DNA of 64,000 bases from Semisulcospira habei (lineage: Eukaryota > Mollusca > Gastropoda > Semisulcospiridae). The first letter of the stretch is position 1. Every line of letters begins with the position of its first letter. The stretch is from assembly GCA_036245525.1 (NCBI GenBank), contig BTPG01000005.1, positions 116,923,619-116,987,618 on the forward strand, given 5' to 3'. The notes below the pieces were generated by a model. The model searched no databases. It saw only the letters and a list, made by a program, of their open reading frames with translations, and was not told the origin of the DNA. Made by a program: the position numbers and the translations under genes. Shown here piece by piece: positions 20,565-31,064 of this stretch.

Positions 20565-20648
20565 AAGAGGGGAGGGGGTGGGGGGGGGGGTTTGGGGGTG
20601 GAGGGGGGGGGGGGGGTTGGGGGGTGGAGGCAGGGGGGGGAGGGAGGA
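20565..20648. repeat. G-rich low-complexity tract
   Basis: Runs of G of up to 14 broken by T and GA; it could form G-quadruplexes. The proline-rich minus-strand frame is an artefact. Confidence 0.8.
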
Positions 20649-21329
20649 TCAAATGGAAGGGAGGTAACCCACCAATAATGACAGCATACTCAATAGCTTC
20701 CCTTCCCATAGGGCAATAAAGTGGAAGTGTGACTCGAACTAAGTGTGCCAACAAACAAGTATTTAGCAGATATTACGGACGGGAAAAGCAAAAAGCCAGC
20801 AAAAAGCTCTATTTTCGAGTGAATGTAATCAACATTTAGAAAAGAAAAAGATACAAAAATATAACGAATAAGTGTTAAAGTACAAGAAAAATGTTCATGT
20901 GTTACCGCAAATTGGCACATAACACGTATTTCTAGCACTAGGCAGTTAATAAATAAAAGGAAATAATCAAAAAGGAAAAATACAGGCTGTACAAAAGTGA
21001 ATGGTAGATACCGGGTATGCACGTTGTCAGCAAGTCTAAGAATTACTGCCAAGTGCTATCAGTATTACAATTTGTTCAAGCAATAACACATCTGTACACA
21101 CAAGATCACAAACAAGAACAAAATGATATAAATGCAATAAATGATTGCAGAGCACATCAATCAGCATAACAAAAGTAAGCAAAACAGTACACTCTAAACA
21201 ATAAGAACTGCAATGTTCCAAAAGAGCACAGAAACATTCAGAAGACAGGAAAAGCCACACACACAAAAAAACAAAAAAACAAAAAAAAAAAGGCAAAGCC
21301 CTTATGGCTCAGGTGTATGACTAATCCAC
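20649..21329. other. AT-rich intergenic DNA
   Basis: No gene. Purine-rich plus strand gives long hydrophobic minus-strand frames (20690-21296) with no family resemblance; rejected as coding. Confidence 0.4.
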
Positions 21330-22150
21330 ATAATAAGTGTGACCTTTCTGACCTTGACCTTTCAAACAGGTCACTGAAATGAACAAGTGTTCAAGTGTCT
21401 TAACGTAAGTAGTGAGTTGGCTTTTATCAAAATGTATGCATTTTTCACAAATTTGTCAATCCTCTGACCCTTGACCTTTGTGAGGGGTGGACTAAAATTA
21501 GTATGTATAAAAAGGGGTTATCATCAGTTACCTCTATGCCAAATCTGATTGAAAAGTTTGCAATACTTTGATAAAAACTATTCTACAAAAATATTTTTTT
21601 TTTTTTTTAAATGGCATTTTTCACATGCTTGCCAGCCTCTAGTGACTCTTGATCGTTCCGAGGGGTTATCAAAATTAGTATGCATAGAAAAGCCTTATCA
21701 ACAGGTGTCTCCTTACCATGTTTGGGTTTGAAGTTGAAAAGAGTATTGGAGAAAGAACATTTTTTCCCCAAAATATAGATATTTTTAACCTGTTTCTGGA
21801 CCCCCATTACCCTTGACCTTTGCAAGATGACCACTAACCTCTGTAACAAGTTTGGGTTTAAAGCTGAAAATAGTATTTAAGGAGAAGCAATTTGTCTCAA
21901 AATATGTGTATATTAGACCCCTTTCTGGACCCCTGTGACCTTGACCTTTGAGAGAGGTCACTGAAATTTGTATAATTATTTAGAAAGGGTGTGCTACAAA
22001 GTGCCTGTGGGCCAAGTTTGAAGTCTGAGGCTTGAATAGTTTCCGAGAAAAAGCAAACGGTAAAGTTTACCACGGACGCCAGACACCAGACAAGATGACA
22101 GATGGCCCATTACATAGACTCATTTTTGCTATCGCATGTGAGCCAAAAAA
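21330..22150. repeat. Degenerate tandem repeat, GACCTTGACCTTTG unit
   Basis: Five units of about 110-140 bp each carry TGACC(C)TTGACCTTTG..AGGTCACTGAAAT or ACTAAAATTAGTATG, at about 21345, 21470, 21645, 21800 and 21945. The block ends with AGTTTGAAGTCTGAGGCTTG and CGGACGCCAGACACC. Such blocks are widespread repeats in marine invertebrates. Non-coding. Confidence 0.7.
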
Positions 22151-22468
22151 AGGCTCAGGAGACAGTGTAAAGGTGACTGCAAAGAGGCAAGAGATATTAC
22201 AGTAGATGGACAACATTTGATTAATTTGATTAATAAGAGGTCAATATGTGTATAATTTATACAATTTTCCATTCAGCAAAACAGTATATTGGAACAATGA
22301 AAAATATTCCATTCCCATTAAAAAGAAAAAAAATTGTATACAAAAGGTTGGATTTTGATTTGATCATTTAACATTCACAGACCACAAAAGTGTGTGAACA
22401 AAGATCATATTTGAGAACCCATGACAAAATATCTACCTATATAAAGGTGGATCAACCACAATAACCTG
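22151..22468. other. AT-rich intergenic DNA
   Basis: Nothing recognised. Confidence 0.4.
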
Positions 22469-22553
22469 TTAACCCTTCGACTGTCAACAGCGCTTTCTGT
22501 CAAGGTGCGACCTACAGGAATCACTTCCACAGAACACGCTACCGACAGACAAA
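22469..22553 (+). mobile_element. TTAA MITE, family B (right end decayed)
   Basis: TTAACCCTTCGACTGTCAACAGCGC, centre TACAGGAATCAC, then ACACGCTACCGACAGACAAA. Confidence 0.6.
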
Positions 22554-22759
22554 TGGATATCTTGCATAACATATATAAATGCTGACTAGGAACCGTTTTA
22601 CATTGTATGTAAAGATAAGCAGAAAAAGTCATGTAAAATTGTACAAGTTCAGCAGATCAAAACAGATCAAGACTACTGGTAACTTGAAGTTTGTACTCTG
22701 TCTTCGAAGGCATTCCCTCATACAGAGCAGACTCAGTATACCACAGTGTGTTGGGGTAC

Positions 22760-22983
22760 TTAACCAATATCATACTGAGGCTAAACACTTCAAATTTGTA
22801 CACTGCTATGTTCAAGCTACATTATAGTACTTACAGATAAGGATATAGACCAAGGGCTTTAGTTCAAGGGCAGTGCCAGAATAGCTTGGCGCCTAGAGGC
22901 GCCAAGCTATTCTGGCACTACCCTTGAACTTTTTTAGTCAAACTAATTTCACACACTGGTGTATTCTGAATGATAAGGGTTAA
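22760..22983 (+). mobile_element. TTAA MITE, family D
   Basis: TTAACCAATATCATACTGAGG...CTGAATGATAAGGGTTAA. Asymmetric left flank (CTTCAAATTTGTACACTGC, ACATTATAGTACTTACAGATAAGG), then hairpin TTTAGTTCAAGGGCAGTGCCAGAATAGC and near mirror, then TCACACACTGGTGTATTCTG. Other copies: 31601 and 34745; half copy 38526. Confidence 0.8.
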
Positions 22984-23023
22984 AACAGCTCCAACCTTTT
23001 CAAGACCTAAGGTCCCTTCCATG

Positions 23024-23229
23024 CTAACCTGTTCAGTGGCTGTTGACAGAAATTGTGTTTTTGCAGTCTTAAACATCAACAAACCCTAGATGTTCTAATA
23101 ACGTGGATTCAAAGTGGTAGCAGCAAGAGGCATAGATCTTCATGAGCCCCCGCAACTGTGGGGGCTCATGAGGAACTATACCTCTTGCAGTTGGGCGTGT
23201 TCAAACTTTCCCAGCACAGAACAGGTTAA
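23024..23229 (+). mobile_element. TTAA MITE, family C variant
   Basis: CTAACCTGTTCAGTGGC...CAGCACAGAACAGGTTAA with hairpin AGGCATAGATCTTCATGAGCCCCCGCAACTGTGGGGGCTC. Confidence 0.7.
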
Positions 23230-23234
23230 TCGAT

Positions 23235-23458
23235 TTAACCCAATGGCCGCATTTCTCGAGTTTTTGATGTATCACCTATGTGGAAGGTGGAGGTGTCATG
23301 ACTATATACCAGTTACTGGAGATGGATTGACCTTGATAATTCAAGCGTAGGTCTAGATTAGCTTGGCACCATCAGGCGCCAAGCTAATCTGGCACTACTC
23401 TTGAATTATCAAGGTTAATCCATCTCCTTTTGTAGGGCGTCAGGGTTAAATGGGTTAA
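23235..23458 (-). mobile_element. TTAA MITE, family A
   Basis: TTAACCCAATGGCCGCATTT...GTTAAATGGGTTAA. The arms carry ATTGACCTTGATAATTC and GAATTATCAAGGTTAAT; the family has ACCATGAT/ATCATGGT, so CTTGAT/ATCAAG is a mirrored change. Shares its right TTAA with the next element. Confidence 0.8.
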
Positions 23459-23538
23459 CTCATTCAAGCCATGCTGCATTCTGATACATGGCTCATGTCG
23501 CATATAAATGCATCGTGTCTGGAATGTGTTAAAATGGG
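23455..23538 (+). mobile_element. TTAA element, family J
   Basis: TTAACTCATTCAAGCCATGCTGCATTC, then GGAATGTGTTAA. Relatives at 25399-25461 (TTAACTCATGTGAGACATGCC...AAATGAGTTAA) and, with a long palindrome, at 31333-31448. Confidence 0.55.
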
Positions 23539-23539
23539 G

Positions 23540-24256
23540 ATCACGGTGCAATATACTGACTGACCTTCCCCTCAGACTGACATGAATTGATGTTTTGTAT
23601 ATATGCAAAGTTGCATTGAAGTTTTTTTTGTGGAGACATTTTTTTTTTTACTGAATCTTACCATATACTATGCATGCAATGTTGTATTTATGGGCTCCCT
23701 AAGATCAAACTGAAAAATGTATCCCTAAAAAACTAGATGGGTCCCGGAATCTTTCAAGCACTACAAAGCGGACTCTTTAAAGGTTTTGTTCCGGGATGTC
23801 TCCCCCCCACCCCCCCCACCCCCCCCCACCCCCGGACAAAATCTTCAGTTTTCTGAGAGAGTCCAATATTGTCATCAAGATTTGAGTATTTGTAATTTGT
23901 AGACCATGCAAATTTTATTCTTGTGACCTTTTCAAGAGTCTGTAGACATATCCCTTAAAGATTTGTATGACATTTTAGCCTGAAATATATTAAATATATA
24001 TTTACATCTAGTCTTAAAACCTTTCTTTTAGTTCGGCTGGCCAGATTTTTACCCTTCCCGCCATGAGTGCTCAGCACTGAACCCAAATTACTAACTAACT
24101 TTTCCAGACAAATTTCCAAAAATCAGCGATTTCACTGTGCAGTGGGAGTGTTGCAATTCATCTACTTCTGAAGTATGAGAAAATGCTGATACAGCATAAC
24201 CTGTTTTTAACAACCCTTATGAGAGATCACGTATCAGAAAAGACATGTGACAGTTT
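23540..24256. other. Intergenic DNA with a C-rich tract
   Basis: C runs at 23801-23834. No gene; TAAAGGTTTTGTTCCGGGATG and neighbours look unique. Confidence 0.4.
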
Positions 24257-24413
24257 TTAACACATTCTGCCTGCGACACACCACAGCAGGCGCCAAGCTA
24301 TTCTGTCACCACCCTTGAACTATCATGGTCGATTTGTCTCCTGCATTGTAATGCAGTCCTCAAAGGATAACTCCAAAATGTGGGCATTTTGTACCTCGGG
24401 CACAATGAGATAA
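24257..24413 (+). mobile_element. TTAA MITE, family A variant, left arm lost
   Basis: TTAACACATTCTGCCTGCGAC...GGGCACAATGAGATAA; right arm AGGCGCCAAGCTATTCTGTCACCACCC kept. Closest in the window to the copy at 56965. Shares ATAA 24410-24413 with the next element. Confidence 0.7.
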
Positions 24414-24648
24414 CTCATTCAGCCCTGACACACTACAGCAGGAGATGGGTCGACCATGATAATCCGGAGATGGGTCGACCATGATAATTCAAGGTTAGTG
24501 CCAGATTAGCTTGGCACCTGTCGGCGCCAAGCTAACCTGGCACCACCCTTGAATTATCATGGTCGATCCATCTCCTACAACAGGTGCATAGTCGTTAGAT
24601 GACGCCTCTAAAATTTGGGAAATACATGCGCCGGGCTAAATGAGTTAA
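24410..24648 (+). mobile_element. TTAA MITE, family A with duplicated arm start
   Basis: ATAACTCATTCAGCCCTGACAC...GGGCTAAATGAGTTAA. GGAGATGGGTCGACCATGATAAT occurs twice in tandem in the left arm, the first cut at AATCC. Confidence 0.8.
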
Positions 24649-24689
24649 AGACAGGTGACATATTCTGCCCTTCTCTTTACATGATTCTT

Positions 24690-24893
24690 TTAACCCTTCA
24701 TTGCCGAGAAAAAGTGAAAGCGATCCAACTGCAAGAGGCATGGAACCTCATGAGTCCCTGTGACTGCAGGGGGCTCATGAGGATCTATGCCTCTTGCTGA
24801 GACCACTATGTCCATGTTCTCTGGACATCTGCGGGCTTTTGGTCGTTCAGCGAAAAAGATTTCAGAAACAAAATGTACATCCTTTGCCAGGGA
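24690..24893 (+). mobile_element. TTAA MITE, family C, right end lost
   Basis: TTAACCCTTCATTGCCGAGAA, hairpin GGAACCTCATGAGTCCC with GGGGCTCATGAGGATC, GACCACTATGTCCATG, TTTTGGTCGTTCAGCG, ATTTCAGAAACA. A C/T homopolymer (24906-24936) follows where the terminus should be. Confidence 0.7.
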
Positions 24894-25209
24894 TGGCGGT
24901 CAAGACCCCCCCCCCCCCCCCCCTTTTTTTTTTTTCTTCACAAAAAGGTGGTTGTTCAAGACAGGTGATACTAAATTTCTGGCCGTACATATAAAAATCG
25001 AAAAAATTACATGAACCCTGCTAGCTTAGGATTACAAAAGTTGTATGCATGACAATCATCCACCCCCAATACTGTACAAATGAAAAAAAAGAAAAGCAAA
25101 AGGCAGAACATTAGATGCAAAAGGCGTAGCATTAGACATGGCTGTCTTCCTCAACTCACTACGCTGTTCAACACAGTGAATCATGGGAGACAACCAGTCA
25201 AAATAGACA

Positions 25210-25402
25210 TTAACCCATTTATCCCTAATGCACTACAGCTAGATGGATCGATCGTGGTAATTCAAGGGTAGTGCCAGATTAGCTTGGTGCTTGATGGTGC
25301 CAAGCTAATCTAGCACTACCCTTCAACCATCTCCTGCCACTGGTAGTCATTAGGTGACACCTTCAACATTTCGAAATGCGGATGTGGAGTTATTTGGGTT
25401 AA
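25210..25402 (+). mobile_element. TTAA MITE, family A
   Basis: TTAACCCATTTATCCCTAATGC...GTGGAGTTATTTGGGTTAA. TTGGTGCTTGATGGTGCCAAG at the loop: GGTGC/GCACC replaces GGCGCC on both sides. Its right TTAA starts the next element. Confidence 0.75.
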
Positions 25403-25461
25403 CTCATGTGAGACATGCCATACATATACATGGCTATTTGCAGTGCATCCAAATGAGTTAA
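25399..25461 (+). mobile_element. TTAA element, family J
   Basis: TTAACTCATGTGAGACATGCC...CCAAATGAGTTAA; shares TTAA with the family A copy on its left. Confidence 0.55.
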
Positions 25462-25604
25462 ACGCCTTGAGCATGCAGTCACCACTACTGTTTACAGTTC
25501 AGTACAGTACAGTAGCTGTATGCCCAATAGGGTCCATTTCAACGGCTATGTTACATGACCAGATTTGGGTTTTTTGGCAATAATTGTTTGTTCATTACAG
25601 TCTT

Positions 25605-25793
25605 GACCGTTCAGTGCCGAGAACATTTAAACACTACCCAATTGCAAGAGGTATAGATTCTCATAAGCAGCCGCAGATGCCTCTTGCTGACACCACTTTG
25701 AGTTTATGTTTCTGGGAAAAAAGCTTTTTGTGGTCTTGACTCAACGAAGATTGCAGAAACACAGTCTGCAGCAGCCGGCACTAAACTGGTTAA
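25605..25793 (+). mobile_element. TTAA MITE, family C
   Basis: TTGACCGTTCAGTGCCGAGAAC...GCCGGCACTAAACTGGTTAA; hairpin shortened (CATAAGCAGCCGCAGATGCC). Confidence 0.65.
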
Positions 25794-26426
25794 CACACCA
25801 TTGGAAAAAGTAAAGACAATAACTTAACGGTAATATTCTTATTTATACAATAAATGAGATACAATGTACTGCAAAAGCAAAACAAAAAACAGAGTACTGA
25901 AACTTTAATACTACAACATATCATGAAAAGAACATGTATCATGTCTGTTAAATCCATGTTCAGATCCAGTTTTTGTAGACTGCCATATGTAGAACTACGT
26001 GAAATGAAATAGGTTTTACATATTACAGCCATAGAACATAAAGAGAAAGTCTCAGATCCTTGTGACGATCATAAAGGCAGACACTATCTGGTTAAAACGT
26101 CTTATATACATGTTGCCAAAAGTGCTGCATATAAAACTATTTGTATGTCAAGAAAAATTCACTAGACAAGAAATTTGCTGTCATTGCTGAGTCAAGAAGA
26201 AAAACAAGCCTTAATGTAAAGCACGATATAAAAAAAACACAGTGGATATAGAGGACAATGTATCTTTATCTATTCACTACTGAATTGAGTATTTTCGTGT
26301 AAAAAAAAGGAGGAATAATTGAGTGCCGTGAAAAACAGACTGAGTAGAAAATATTAAGTAGTGGAAGCACAGCTAGTCGGAGACCTGCAATTACTGCTAT
26401 TCACCCTTGAAACATACACCACAGTC
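25794..26426. other. AT-rich intergenic DNA
   Basis: No gene or repeat recognised. Confidence 0.4.
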
Positions 26427-26570
26427 GAAGATGGACTGATCATGATAGCTTAAACGTAGTGCTTGATTAGCATGGTACAATGCTAATCAGGAACAACCCT
26501 TGAACTATCACTGTCAATCAATTTTCAGCAAGTGTTTAATAATTGTCATAGGATATCGCTGAAATTTTGG
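26427..26570. mobile_element. Old family A copy
   Basis: GATGGACTGATCATGATAGCTTAAACGTAGTGC...GAACAACCCTTGAACTATCACTGTCAATC. Strongly diverged; loop reduced to AGCATGGTACAATGCT. Confidence 0.5.
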
Positions 26571-26620
26571 AAGTTTAACCCTGTGTCAATGCAGCCACCA
26601 GTATTATTCCCAGTAATTCA

Positions 26621-26686
26621 AGGTCCTCAGGTCCATGATGGCCGCAGTGCGGCCGTCATGTGCCCGAAGACGTTTTGCTACTGGGG
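26621..26686. mobile_element. Family E hairpin, short
   Basis: AAGGTCCTCAGGTCCATGATGGCCGCAG with GCGGCCGTCATGTGCCCGAAG and terminus ACGTTTTGCTACTGGGG. Confidence 0.55.
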
Positions 26687-27052
26687 ATTACAGTATGGCT
26701 GGCTGTATGCACAAAACAGGTTAAGTCCATTCCAAGGTTAATTGTTTTCACATTAGAACAAAATGTCTGCCATGAGTTTCGAGTATTGCGTTTTAACATG
26801 TTTTCTAAAGGATGATACTTCTACATTGTCTGACATGACCAAAATTGTATCAGTACATACATTTATTTATATTTAATAAATAGGATTAGACAACTTCTGT
26901 GTACAATAATGTAAATGATAAACAGAAGCCTAATTGACATCACACACTTGCAAACAGAAAGAAAAAAACAAAGTGAGATTCTATTTTAACAGATCAGCAA
27001 ACGGTAAAAATAAATAATTGTTCAGATCAAAATGAGAGCACAAAGCACTAGC
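26687..27052. other. AT-rich intergenic DNA
   Basis: Nothing recognised. Confidence 0.4.
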
Positions 27053-27122
27053 TTAACCCTTCAGGGCTTGCAGTGACCCGTACTGTAAACAGTACCAGTG
27101 GATGCACGCACAAGGGGGTTAA
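27053..27122 (+). mobile_element. TTAA element, family I
   Basis: About 70 bp: TTAACCCTTCAGGGCTTGCAG, TACTGTAAACAGTACCAGTGG, GCACAAGGGGGTTAA. A second good copy is at 31267-31336, a third at 29990-30050. Confidence 0.7.
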
Positions 27123-27204
27123 CACTAACAGTAGCACTTTTAGTCACAATGATGCCTGCAGGAATCACCGCGACTAAACATGCTACCTACAGCCAAAGGT
27201 TTAA
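27119..27204 (+). mobile_element. TTAA MITE, family B
   Basis: TTAACACTAACAGTAGCACTTTTAGTCAC, GATGCCTGCAGGAATCAC, ACATGCTACCTACAGCCAAAGGTTTAA. Shares TTAA with elements on both sides. Confidence 0.75.
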
Positions 27205-27389
27205 CCCAGTCATCCCTGACGCACTACAGCAGGAGATGGGCCGACCATGATTGGCGTCTGTGGGCGCCAAGCTAATCTGGCACTGCCCTTGAATTATCAT
27301 GGTCGATCCATCTTCTGCAACAGGTGCATAGTCATTAGACGATGCCTCCAAAATTTGGGAAATACGTGCGCCGGGCTGAATGAGTTTAA
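27201..27389 (+). mobile_element. TTAA MITE, family A, left arm shortened
   Basis: TTAACCCAGTCATCCCTGACGC...GCCGGGCTGAATGAGTTTAA. The left arm jumps from GGGCCGACCATGA to TTGGCGTCTGTGGGCGCC. Third member of a TTAA-sharing run. Confidence 0.75.
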
Positions 27390-27425
27390 AAATTGTTTTT
27401 GGTGTACTGCTAACAATCAGACAGG

Positions 27426-27611
27426 GTAACCCCTTCTCTGCCAAGGAAAAGTGAACACGATCCAACTGCAAGAGACACAAATCCTCATGAGCCCCCACAA
27501 CTGCGATGGCTCATGAGGATCTATGCCTCTTAGACAGTTGTGGATTTTGCTCTTTGAATAAACACAGATTTCAGAAACAAAAAATGCGCTTAGTGGCAGG
27601 GAAGGGGTTAA
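27426..27611 (+). mobile_element. TTAA MITE, family C
   Basis: GTAACCCCTTCTCTGCCAAGG...TGGCAGGGAAGGGGTTAA; hairpin AAATCCTCATGAGCCCCCAC / GGCTCATGAGGATC; TTTGAATAAACACAGATTTCAG. Confidence 0.75.
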
Positions 27612-28298
27612 GTCACTGCCATTGCTTATAGGTCTGACCATGAAAATGTAAAAACTGCACCACAGTATCCATACAGCCTTTCAAATTCAACACCAAGGAG
27701 TTTTGTTCTAATCATGCAAGCAGTCAAAGAATTTGTATATAAATTACAATACTGTTAAAAATGAAATCACTGTGGACTACAAAAACACACAGAGAAATTA
27801 TGGAGAGAAAAAAATTAGGCCGTTATATGAGGCAGTATATGCGGATACATGATCACAACAAACTAATACATTCAATGTACATGATGAGCAGCATAAAAAC
27901 ATAAATCCCATTTTATCTAAACAATATACGTCTATACTGAAGAGCAAAAGAAATGTGAAATTTTTGGAATCATTGGAAACACTTTAGTGTCTCCGATGAT
28001 TCCAAAAATGTAGCATTTTTTTTTGCTTGTCAGTATATATCAAGACCCGATTCAAAATGTCCGGGTCGTAAGATGAGAACATTTGATTTGAGTCAAGTAA
28101 TCACATCTGTCATGTTTATGTTTATGTTTCAACAATTTTCAAACTGAGCATCATAACTGATGTAATTAGACTACATCTACACAAGAGAAGATGTCACTTG
28201 ACTGTTCAGGTACAAAAACTAAACTGGTACATGATGTCGCAGTAACATGAGAAAACAAAGTTACTGAAGTGTTGGGAATCTGCTAAAAGTTATTTAAT
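27612..28298. other. Intergenic DNA with one hairpin
   Basis: At 27953-28018 AAATGTGAAATTTTTGGAATCAT pairs imperfectly with ATGATTCCAAAAATGTAGCATTT. No gene. Confidence 0.45.
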
Positions 28299-28312
28299 TT
28301 AACCCTTTGGCT

Positions 28313-29930
28313 AAAAAAAATAATAAATAATAATAATGGTATTTATATGGCGCATTTCTCATATTTATAATATAACCTAATGTGCAGGCGAAAACCACAC
28401 ACACACACACACATACACACACACACACACAGAGTCAGCAGGGGGGTGGGGGGGTGGGGGGGTACAGAAAACCGTAGAGACCACATGAAAGTCTGCGAGA
28501 AAAGGTGAGTTTTTAACTTTGCATTGAACTGTGTAAGGGGGGAGGCATTTCTCAGCTCAGTCGGTAAGGAATTCCAAATTAAAGGAGCGGTACATCTGAA
28601 AGAGCGTTCACCGGCAGATTTGAGATGGTACTTTGGAACTTTGAAAAGTTTCTCTCCCGATGAACGCAGTGAGCGAGAGGGCTGGTAAGTGATCAGACTG
28701 GAGGAAAGGTATGACGGAAGACTGCCATCAAAGTGGCGGTATGCAAGGGTCGCAATCTTAAACTGTATGCGGGATTGGATTGGAAGCCAGTGAAGGTCTT
28801 TCAGTATAGAGGTTATGTGGTCTCGTTTTCACCTGCGCTTCACAAGCCTTGCGGCATTATTTTGAACTCGCTGAAGGTGGCTAATCTGCTCAGATGGAAG
28901 ACCAAAAAGCAGAGAATTGCAGTAGTCAAGACGGCTCGTGACGAAAGCATTCACTAACTTTGCAGTGGCAGATTCAGAAAGAATGTGTCGGACAGATGCG
29001 ATGCATCTCAGAGAGTATGAAGCACCACAACAGATTTCACCGATGTGATCCTGCATACTCAAAGTCTTATTGAGCTTGACACCAAGATATTTGACCGAAG
29101 ACTGAAATGGAATATCAGTGTCATCTATGTGTAGAGACTCAGTGTGAATTTGTTGAAGCTGGGATGCTGTTTTTTCTGGGTTTAACATAAGTTTGTTACT
29201 GTCCATCCATGTCGTGACATCGTCAACACAAGACTTGATGCCAGTTTCAACAAACTGAAATTCCCCAGGTGGACTACTCTGAGAGATTTTGGTGTCATCT
29301 GCATACTTATGATAAGAACACTGATGGCTGGAAATAACATCTGACAGCGGTTGTGAATACAACGTAAACAATACAGGACCTAAGACAGAGCCCTGAGGCA
29401 CTCCAAACTCCAGAATGGAAGGTCTAGAGACACTGTCTTTTACACCTACAAACTGGTACCAATCGGAAACGTAAGATTCAAACCAAGAGAGAACCGTTTC
29501 ACGCAGGCCAAAAGTGATTTCAAGCCTCTTCATGAGAATGGAATGGTCCAGCGTATCGAAAGCAGCGCTGAGATCCAACAGGGCCATAAGGGAGACAAGT
29601 CTCTTATCTGCTTTACAAAGCAAGTCATTCAGAACACTCAGCACTGATGTCTCCACGCTGTGACCTTTCCTATAGGTGGACTGATACACTTCCAACAGAC
29701 CATTCATCTCTAAGTGTTCCAGGAGCTGTTGTAAGACAACTTTCTCCAGTACCTTAGAAATGAATGGTAGGTTGGATACAGGTCTGTAGTTTTTTAGGGT
29801 ATTTCTGTCCAAGCCTGATTTTTTTAGCAACGGGGTAACAACAGCCTGTTTGAAAGATTTTGGAACAGTTCCGGTTGACAGAGACTTGTTTACAATAGCA
29901 GCAATAACTATCCGTATCCGTAGAAGTGTT
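28313..29930 (-). mobile_element. CR1/L2-like LINE, 5'-truncated
   Basis: The minus-strand 3' end is the (ATT)n tail at 28318-28336, preceded by GAAATGCGCCATATAAATACC. A (CA)/(G) rich 3' UTR (28390-28465) follows, then the coding region. The 5' end stops in the RT fingers near 29920, i.e. in the MITE. Confidence 0.85.
28829..29830 (-). pseudogene. CR1/L2-like reverse transcriptase, partial
   Basis: A 333-codon frame covers the RT from the fingers to the thumb: [19 protein letters not shown] near residue 14, [13 protein letters not shown] (catalytic Asp) near 85, [13 protein letters not shown] near 145, KYADDTKI (catalytic YADD) near 173, LMLNPEKT. It ends [10 protein letters not shown]; the C-terminal remainder (DLHWLPI, SYLSS) continues in another frame from 28830 down to 28510, so a frameshift is present. 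Endonuclease and ORF1 are absent because of 5' truncation. It would copy LINE RNA at a nicked target. Long and open, but a transposon relic rather than a host gene. Confidence 0.85.
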
Positions 29931-29989
29931 TATCATCATGATTCCTGCAAGAATCATGGCAACAAAAACCAATACCAACAGCCAAATGG

Positions 29990-30050
29990 TTAAACTATAG
30001 GCATATGCAACTACTTTTTAGTCATGGTAGCTGCTTGACAAGGGGGTTAA
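29990..30050 (+). mobile_element. TTAA element, family I
   Basis: TTAAACTATAGGCATATGCAAC...GCTTGACAAGGGGGTTAA. Shares TTAA with the family B copy at its left. Confidence 0.55.
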
Positions 30051-30256
30051 ACATCAAACATGCATTTATAGTATGTTTTCAATGTAAACTATAATTCCCT
30101 TACTTCCAAACTGCTTGCAGCAAAACTACAATTTTTTTCCAGTCTGAAGACCAGCCAAGCTTTGGGAGAAAAAGACCACCAAGGCGTCATTAGAGAGGAC
30201 CCAAAAAAAAGGTTGACCTCCCAAATATTCAAAACTCAGCCTTGGGGATGAATGAG

Positions 30257-30348
30257 TTAACCCTCTGGCTGTCATAGCACTTTTTTCATGGTGATTCCTC
30301 CAGGAACCACCACAAATTAAAAGTGCTATCAACAGCCAAAGGTGTTAA
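30257..30348 (+). mobile_element. TTAA MITE, family B
   Basis: TTAACCCTCTGGCTGTCATAGC...CAACAGCCAAAGGTGTTAA; AGTGCTAT on the right mirrors ATAGCACTT on the left. The left neighbour (30160-30260) ends CTTGGGGATGAATGAGTTAA and looks like an old family A copy sharing this TTAA; another family A start, TTAACCCACTCAGTCC, follows at 30345. Confidence 0.7.
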
Positions 30349-30543
30349 CCCACTCAGTCCTCACACCTTCCGTAGGAGCTGGATCAACTATAGTTCACAT
30401 ACAATTACGAACATGACAGGTCTAGTTCTAAATGAAGTGAAAACAAATTACCCTCCGAGTTCCAAATAAATAAATGAAATATTGCAGTTTTAGATAAAAC
30501 CCTCATTAGATCTTAGATCTAATACAATGTGTTCTTTTCTTCT

Positions 30544-30633
30544 CTAACCCTTTGGCTGTCGGTAGCGCTTTTGTGGTGATGATTCCTGAATCATCATAAC
30601 AAAAAGCACTACCGACAGCAAAAAAATTATTAA
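30544..30633 (+). mobile_element. TTAA MITE, family B
   Basis: CTAACCCTTTGGCTGTCGGTAGCGC, GATGATTCCTGAATCATC, AAAAGCACTACCGACAGC, ending AAATTATTAA. Confidence 0.65.
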
Positions 30634-30689
30634 GTGTTTTATCTACAACTTCAATTTTTCTTTCACGTAAAGTCAAATTCAGTTATAAC

Positions 30690-30802
30690 TTTGGTCCTCG
30701 CACCCTTCCAGAGGAGAGGGATAGACCATGATAGTTCAAAGACAGTGCCAAATTAGCTTAAGTGGTAGCTCATCAAGCACTATCCTTGAACTATTGGCAG
30801 TG
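30690..30802 (+). mobile_element. Old family A copy
   Basis: CGCACCCTTCCAGAGGAGAGGG, GACCATGATAGTTCAAAGACAGTGCC, and TCAAGCACTATCCTTGAACTAT. Loop and ends decayed. Confidence 0.5.
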
Positions 30803-31064
30803 AAAGGGACAAAAGACAAATGCAAGGAAATAAGAAAGAATGAAAGAAAATTTACAAGAACAAGGACAAAAAAGTTTTTGTTTTTGTACCAGTAAACCAT
30901 TTAAAACTTATTCTTCCAAAGCTTCTTTTCTTTGTTAGATTTTACATTTTACACACTCAGGAGTCACCTGTTTAGAAAATGAAAAAAAGAAATGTGACAA
31001 AACAGACGCACAAACAGCCTGTGACGATTTCTGAAAGTTCATTTAGCCACTGGCAGTGAAGAGG

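Larger units (their letters stand above)
28299..29993 (+). mobile_element. Family B MITE split by a LINE
   Basis: TTAACCCTTTGGCT at 28299-28312 is the left end; GATTCCTGCAAGAATCATGGC...CAACAGCCAAATGGTTAA at about 29938-29993 is the right half. The sequence between is the LINE below. Confidence 0.7.

Noticed and set aside
20690..21296. Hydrophobic minus-strand frames (120 and 86 codons)
   Set aside because: Low-complexity AT-rich sequence read as Phe/Leu/Val; no start context or family.
27053..27389. CRISPR-like array of spaced repeats
   Set aside because: The adjacent hairpins are different TTAA elements of unequal length, not identical repeats with spacers; the genome is eukaryotic.
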